A DNA stretch of 64,000 bases. Origin: Halorubrum trapanicum. GTDB taxonomy: Archaea > Halobacteriota > Halobacteria > Halobacteriales > Haloferacaceae. Made by a program: the position numbers and the translations under genes. Below are positions 59,580-64,000 of the stretch, one piece after another; the stretch's first letter is position 1; every line of letters begins with the position of its first letter. The notes below the pieces were generated by a model. That model saw only the letters and a program-made list of their open reading frames with translations, was not told the DNA's origin and ran no database searches. Where the stretch lies: positions 1-64,000 of the forward strand of contig NZ_JAGGKE010000007.1 of NCBI RefSeq assembly GCF_017873555.1, given 5' to 3'.

Positions 59580-59653
59580 GTGGAGTCCCTCGGGGCGCCG
59601 GTACAAAAGCTGCGGGTGGCAAGCGGTGGAGTTACCGGCGAACCCGCCGCTGA

Positions 59654-59672
59654 AACGCTCTGCGAGAGTGTT
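59654..59672. promoter_or_regulatory. Candidate operator between divergent catabolic genes
   Basis: AACGCTCT-GCG-AGAGTGTT is an inverted repeat with 8-bp arms and one mismatch. It sits in the 138-bp divergent promoter region between the LarA-like and first enolase-superfamily genes. No regulator gene is adjacent. Confidence 0.35.
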
Positions 59673-59717
59673 GCCGATACAGGCGTCTACTTGTGTCCGT
59701 GTGACGCCGCACCACGC

Positions 59718-60827
59718 ATGCAGATCACCGAAGTCGAGTCGTTCCCGATCAAGCTGCCGCTGGAGTCGCCCGTCTCCTTCTCCAACCGGACCCTCACCTA
59801 TCGTGACCACGCGATCACGTACGTGCGGACGGACACCGGCCACGAGGGGGTCGGCTACTCGCTGGGGTACGAGGGAGCCGGTCTCATCGCCGACGCGGTC
59901 GAGTCGCTGCTCGAACCGATCCTCGTCGGTGAGGATCCCCGCGACACCGAGCGCCTGTGGCACGAGATGTACGAGGGCAACGTCCAGATCGGCCGGACCG
60001 GTCTCTTCTTACGCGCCATCTCGACGGTCGACATCGCGCTCTGGGACGTGAAGGCGAAGGCCGCCGACATGCCGCTTCACAAGCTGCTCGGCGGCCACTC
60101 GGAGTCGGTGCCGTCGTACGCCAGCGGCGGCTACTACCGCGACGACAAGGGTCACGAGGCGCTCCGCGGCGAGATGCGGCGCTACCTCGACGAGGGCCAC
60201 GACGTCGTGAAGATGAAGGTCGGCCGCCTGTCGGCCGCGGAGGAGGCCGAGCGCGTCGCCGCCGTGCGCGACGAGATCGGCGACGAGCGCACCCTGCTCC
60301 TCGACGCCAACGGCGTCTGGGGGTCGACGACGGAGGCGCTCCGCAACTGCCGGGCGTTCGCGCCCTACGACCCGTACTTCATCGAGGAGCCGGTGATGAT
60401 CGACCGCGTCGACACGATGGCCGAGGTGAACGACGGGATCGAGTACCCCGTCGCCACCGGCGAGCTGGAGGGGACGCGACACAACTTCGCCCGGCTCGCC
60501 GACACGGGCGCGGCGGCGATCCTCCAGCCCGACGTCACCGTCTGCGGCGGGGTCACGGAGTGGCTGAAGATCGCGGACCACGCCTCCGCGTACGACATCC
60601 CGATCGCGCCCCACTACAACTGGAACATCCACGCCTCCCTGCTCGGCGCCATCGAGAACGGTCTCTGGGTGGAGTACTTCTACCGCGACATGGACGTGAA
60701 GGCGTTCGACGACGTGGTCGCCGATCCGGTCAAACCCGGCGACGACGGCAGTATCGACCTCCCGGACCGACCCGGGCACGGCGTCCCGCTCGATAAAGAC
60801 GCGCTACAGCGGTTCAGAGACGACTGA
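59718..60827 (+). CDS. Enolase-superfamily (mandelate racemase-like) enzyme 1
   Basis: 369 residues. The barrel shows the acid/base KxK as VVKMKVG, metal ligands Asp in LLLDANGVW, Glu in YFIEEPV and Glu in VATGELE, and the catalytic His in IAPHYNWN. This pattern belongs to the mandelate racemase subgroup, which dehydrates or racemises sugar acids. Substrate not determinable. The ATG at 59718 starts the family N-terminus QITEVESFPIKLPL. It is followed 35 bp later by a second member. Confidence 0.88.
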   Translation: MQITEVESFPIKLPLESPVSFSNRTLTYRDHAITYVRTDTGHEGVGYSLGYEGAGLIADAVESLLEPILVGEDPRDTERLWHEMYEGNVQIGRTGLFLRAISTVDIALWDVKAKAADMPLHKLLGGHSESVPSYASGGYYRDDKGHEALRGEMRRYLDEGHDVVKMKVGRLSAAEEAERVAAVRDEIGDERTLLLDANGVWGSTTEALRNCRAFAPYDPYFIEEPVMIDRVDTMAEVNDGIEYPVATGELEGTRHNFARLADTGAAAILQPDVTVCGGVTEWLKIADHASAYDIPIAPHYNWNIHASLLGAIENGLWVEYFYRDMDVKAFDDVVADPVKPGDDGSIDLPDRPGHGVPLDKDALQRFRDD

Positions 60828-60862
60828 CCCCGAACCCCACGAGACTACCGACACCACCACAC

Positions 60863-62080
60863 ATGCGAGACTACTCAGACCAGATCGACACCCGCGACTC
60901 TGACCGAGACGTACAGATCACCGGCCTCGACGCCTGCGTCGTCGAGGGGAACTTCGAGTGGAACCTGATCAAAGTCGAGACCGACGCCGGCGTCACCGGG
61001 ATCGGCGAGGCGTACCGCGGGGGCGGCGTCCCGGAGCTCGTCGAGTACACGAACCGGTTCCTCGTCGGCGAGAACCCGCTCGACGTCGAGCGGCTGGTGC
61101 GGTACGTCTTCCAGGAGATGTCGGGCCACGGCGGCACGACCGGGAAGGTCGTCACCGCGGCCTCCGGCATCGAGATCGCGCTGTTGGACGCCGCCGGCAA
61201 GATCCTCGGACTCCCCGTCTACCAGCTGCTCGGCTCGAAGTACCGCGACGAGGTCCGGCTCTACTGCGACTGCCACGCCGGCGAGGCGTACGCGGTCGAG
61301 GACGGCGCGACCGCCTACGCCGACGCCGAGGCGTACTCTCCCGAGGCGTACGCCGCCGAGGCCGCGCGCGTCACCGACATGGGCTTTTCCGCGCTGAAGT
61401 TCGACCTCGACCTGCCGGCCGACAACGAGAACGACCCGTACAACGGGCGCCTCACGAACGCGGCGATCCGGGAGAAAAAGGAGATCGTCGCCGCCGTGCG
61501 CGAGGAGATCGGGTACGACGCCGACCTCGCCTTCGACTGCCACTGGGACTACTCCGTCGAGAGCGCGAAGCGGCTCGCCCACGAGCTGGAGGAGTTCGAC
61601 CTGATGTGGCTGGAGGACCTGATCCCGCCGGAAAACACCGACGCGCAAAAGGAGGTGACGAAGGCGACGCGGACGCCGGTCGCGACCGGCGAGAACCGCT
61701 TCCGCGTGTTCGAGCTGTCGGACCTCATCTACGACCACGGCGTCGACGTCGTCACTCCCGACCCGACGACGGTCGGCGGTCTCACGGAGACGATGCGGAT
61801 CGCGGACCGCGCCGAGGAGAACTACATGCCGATCTCTCCGCACAACGTCTGTAGTCCCGTCGGAACGATGGCCTGCGTCCACCTCGGCGCTGCCACGCCG
61901 AACTTCGATCTCCTGGAGTACCACGCGCTGGAGGTCGACTGGTGGGACGACCTGCTGGCCCGCGACGAGCCGCTGATCCAAGACGGCCGCATCGCGGTGC
62001 CGGAGGCGCCCGGTCTCGGGGTCGAACTCGACACGGACGTCGTCGAGGAGCACGTCCTCGACGGAACCGACGGGTTCTGA
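60863..62080 (+). CDS. Enolase-superfamily (sugar-acid dehydratase-like) enzyme 2
   Basis: 405 residues. Metal site residues are Asp in LAFDCHWDYS, Glu in LMWLEDLIPPEN and Glu in VATGENRF, with His in ISPHNVCSPVG. At the KxK place it has ALKFDLD, so only one Lys. The DCHWD segment is typical of gluconate, galactonate or xylonate dehydratase-like members. It lies 35 bp after the first enzyme, probably in one transcript, and its sequence differs enough to suggest a distinct step. Confidence 0.87.
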   Translation: MRDYSDQIDTRDSDRDVQITGLDACVVEGNFEWNLIKVETDAGVTGIGEAYRGGGVPELVEYTNRFLVGENPLDVERLVRYVFQEMSGHGGTTGKVVTAASGIEIALLDAAGKILGLPVYQLLGSKYRDEVRLYCDCHAGEAYAVEDGATAYADAEAYSPEAYAAEAARVTDMGFSALKFDLDLPADNENDPYNGRLTNAAIREKKEIVAAVREEIGYDADLAFDCHWDYSVESAKRLAHELEEFDLMWLEDLIPPENTDAQKEVTKATRTPVATGENRFRVFELSDLIYDHGVDVVTPDPTTVGGLTETMRIADRAEENYMPISPHNVCSPVGTMACVHLGAATPNFDLLEYHALEVDWWDDLLARDEPLIQDGRIAVPEAPGLGVELDTDVVEEHVLDGTDGF

Positions 62081-62132
62081 GACGGGTCGTCGCCGGGACG
62101 CGACCCGCACACCGACGGCCGGGGACTGTAGT

Positions 62133-62140
62133 TATTTATC
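62133..62140 (+). promoter_or_regulatory. TATA box of the glutaryl-CoA dehydrogenase gene
   Basis: TATTTATC lies about 25 nt before the ATG at 62162, so this gene has its own promoter and a leaderless start. Confidence 0.6.
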
Positions 62141-62161
62141 CTTGGGATCCCATCCGATCGT

Positions 62162-63322
62162 ATGCTCGATTACTTCGATATGGAGTCGACCCTGTCCGAG
62201 GAGGAGCGGCTGCTCGTCGACTCGGCCCGGTCGTTCATCGACGGCGAGGTCGCGGACATCGGTCAACACTGGATCGACGGCACGTTCCCCACGGACCTCA
62301 TCCCGAAGATGGGCGAGATGGGCTTTTATGCGCCGAACCTGGAGGGGTACGGTCTCCCGGGCGTCAGCGAGACGGCCTACGGCCTGCTGATGCGCGAGCT
62401 GGAGGCGTGCGACTCCGGACTCCGGTCGATGGCGAGCGTCCAGGGCGCGCTGGTGATGTACCCGATCCACGCGTTCGGCAGCGACGCCCAGAAGGAGGAG
62501 TGGCTCCCGAAGCTCGGCACGGGCGAGGCCGTCGGCTGCTTCGGGCTCACCGAGCCGGAGCACGGTTCGAACCCCTCCGCGATGGAGACGACGGCCGATC
62601 CGGACGGCGACGAGTACGTCCTGAACGGCTCGAAGACGTGGATCACGAACTCCCCCATCGCGGACGTCGCCGTCGTCTGGGCGCGGGACCACGGCGAGGA
62701 GGACACCCCCGTCCGCGGGTTCCTCGTCGAGACCGACCGCGACGGCGTCGCGACGAACAAGATCGACGAGAAGCTCAGCCTCCGCGCGTCGATCACCGGC
62801 GAGATCAGCCTCCAGGACGTCCGCGTTCCGAAGGAGAACCGGCTGCCGGGCGTCGAGGGGATGAAGGGGCCGCTGTCGTGTCTGACGCAGGCCCGCTACG
62901 GGATCGCGTGGGGCGCGGTCGGCGCGGCGGCGGACTGCTTCGAGGTCGCCCGCGAATACGCCACCGACCGCGAGCAGTTCGGGAAGCCGATCGGCGGCTT
63001 CCAGATGCAACAGGAGAAGCTCGCGGAGATGGCGACGCAGATCACCCTCGCCCAGCTGCTCGCGCATCGGCTCGCGGAGCTCAAGGAGGCGGGCGAGATG
63101 CGGCCGCAACACGTCTCGATGGCCAAGCGAAACAACGTCCGCACCGCCCGCGACCAGTCGCGGATCGCCCGCGAGATGCTCGGCGGCAACGGGATCACGG
63201 CCGACTACTCGCCGATGCGACACATGGCGAACATGGAGACGGTGTACACCTACGAGGGCACCCACGACATCCACACGCTGATCCTCGGCGAGGACCTCAC
63301 CGGGATCCAAGCGTACCAGTAG
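62162..63322 (+). CDS. Glutaryl-CoA dehydrogenase-type acyl-CoA dehydrogenase
   Basis: 386 residues. The family pattern is strong: LRSMASVQGALVMYPIHAFGS (substrate-binding Arg), GCFGLTEPEHGSNPSAMET, GSKTWITNSPIADVAVVWAR, CLTQARYGIAWGAVGAA and the catalytic Glu in TYEGTHDIHTLILG. Glutaryl-CoA dehydrogenase oxidises and decarboxylates glutaryl-CoA to crotonyl-CoA, using FAD. The reaction links the neighbouring cluster to acyl-CoA metabolism. No CoA-transferase is seen in the window. Confidence 0.9.
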   Translation: MLDYFDMESTLSEEERLLVDSARSFIDGEVADIGQHWIDGTFPTDLIPKMGEMGFYAPNLEGYGLPGVSETAYGLLMRELEACDSGLRSMASVQGALVMYPIHAFGSDAQKEEWLPKLGTGEAVGCFGLTEPEHGSNPSAMETTADPDGDEYVLNGSKTWITNSPIADVAVVWARDHGEEDTPVRGFLVETDRDGVATNKIDEKLSLRASITGEISLQDVRVPKENRLPGVEGMKGPLSCLTQARYGIAWGAVGAAADCFEVAREYATDREQFGKPIGGFQMQQEKLAEMATQITLAQLLAHRLAELKEAGEMRPQHVSMAKRNNVRTARDQSRIAREMLGGNGITADYSPMRHMANMETVYTYEGTHDIHTLILGEDLTGIQAYQ

Positions 63323-63356
63323 CGTCGCGGACCTGCCGCGGCCGCGGACCGCCCCG

Positions 63357-64000
63357 TCAAGTCACCTGATTTCTCAGCCCCTCGTACGCGCCGGTCTCCG
63401 CGACCCGTTCGAGGTTCTCGACGAGGATGTCCGCGCGCCGCTCCCAGTACTTCGGCGTGTGCCCGGCGACGTGCGGGGTCAGGAAGACGTTCTCGAACCC
63501 CCACAGGTCGTGGTCGCTCGGGAGCGGCTCCGGGTCCGTGACGTCGAGCGCGGCCCCGTGGAGCGCGTTCGACCGAAGCGCGTCCACGAGCGCCGGCGTG
63601 TCGATCACCCCGCCCCGCGCGACGTTGACGACGATCGCGTCCGTCGGCAGCGCGTCGAGCGCGGCCGCGTCGACGAGTCCCTCGGTCGTCTCCGTCAGGG
63701 GACAGGCGAGGACGAGCGCGTCGGTCCTCGGCAACGCCTCGGGCAGGTCGCCGTAGCCGATCACCTCGTCCGTCGGGCCGCCCTTCTCCGGCGAGTAGCG
63801 CGCGCCGACCGTCTCGACGTCGAATCCTTCCAAGCGGGCGACGATCGCCTCGCCGATCGAGCCGAGTCCGACGACCGCGACGGTGCTGCCGGCGAGCTCG
63901 GTGAACGACTGGAAGCGACGCCACTCCCGACGCCGCTGGCGGCGGCGCCCCTCGTCGAGCCGGCGCGCGAACGTGAGCAGCCAGCCGAGCACGTGCTCGG
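63357..64000 (-). CDS. D-2-hydroxyacid dehydrogenase (partial, runs off the right edge)
   Basis: The C-terminal part of about 214 residues is present; the N-terminal part lies beyond the window. Seen are the Rossmann motif VVGLGSIGEAIVARL, the catalytic Arg in VNVARGGVID, Glu in DVTDPEPLP and His in FLTPHVAGHTP. This family interconverts 2-hydroxy and 2-oxo acids with NAD(P). The start is not visible: an ATG at 63992 is internal, since family-like sequence (EHVLGWLL) continues to the edge. Confidence 0.9.
   Translation of the reverse strand, partial: EHVLGWLLTFARRLDEGRRRQRRREWRRFQSFTELAGSTVAVVGLGSIGEAIVARLEGFDVETVGARYSPEKGGPTDEVIGYGDLPEALPRTDALVLACPLTETTEGLVDAAALDALPTDAIVVNVARGGVIDTPALVDALRSNALHGAALDVTDPEPLPSDHDLWGFENVFLTPHVAGHTPKYWERRADILVENLERVAETGAYEGLRNQVT

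Overview
This window comes from a halophilic archaeon, most likely Halorubrum or a close relative. The evidence is direct: very GC-rich DNA, acidic Asp/Glu-rich proteins, TTTATA-type TATA boxes about 25 nt before start codons (leaderless transcripts), and many archaeal or haloarchaeal marker genes: PAN, CDC48, CofH, aIF5B, aIF1, Pelota, NOB1, EndA, archease/RtcB, HMG-CoA reductase, an actin-like salactin relative, CheF, an LWR-salt protein and an amphi-Trp protein. No rRNA, tRNA or CRISPR array was seen.

Layout. 0-17 kb: proteasome ATPase, HalX-type response regulator, M29 and M48 peptidases, a formamidase-like enzyme, a CARF-type regulator, a low-GC HEPN-like gene, CofH (F420 synthesis), HMG-CoA reductase, DUF502 protein, archease and RtcB. 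17-34 kb: housekeeping RNA and translation genes (pelA, infB, nob1, uppS, endA), a NikR-type nickel regulator with a candidate operator, and CDC48. 34-48 kb: serS, dihydroorotase, a MoxR-DUF58-transglutaminase operon, aIF1, a UbiA prenyltransferase, the salactin-like gene, and a radical SAM enzyme with a candidate RiPP precursor. 48-49.3 kb: an AT-richer island with an HTH gene and a MazF/PemK-like toxin. 49-52 kb: ferredoxin, CheF and an HMA-like membrane protein. 52-64 kb: a catabolic block. A TAXI-TRAP transporter, USP, FAH-family enzyme, cupin, SDR and LarA-like protein lie on the minus strand, divergent from two enolase-superfamily enzymes and a glutaryl-CoA dehydrogenase. A partial 2-hydroxyacid dehydrogenase closes the window.

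The most striking feature is a dispersed repeat of about 250-270 bp present four times (5260-5525 +, 8816-9073 -, 20890-21138 +, 35786-36038 -). It sits between genes and has short invariant boxes separated by segments whose sequence differs from copy to copy while base pairing is kept, with clear compensatory changes. This points to selection on a folded nucleic acid, either a structured RNA family or a structured non-autonomous mobile element. Tandem tail modules of about 57 nt carrying TTTATAA follow some copies and also occur alone at the left edge. I do not recognise this family.
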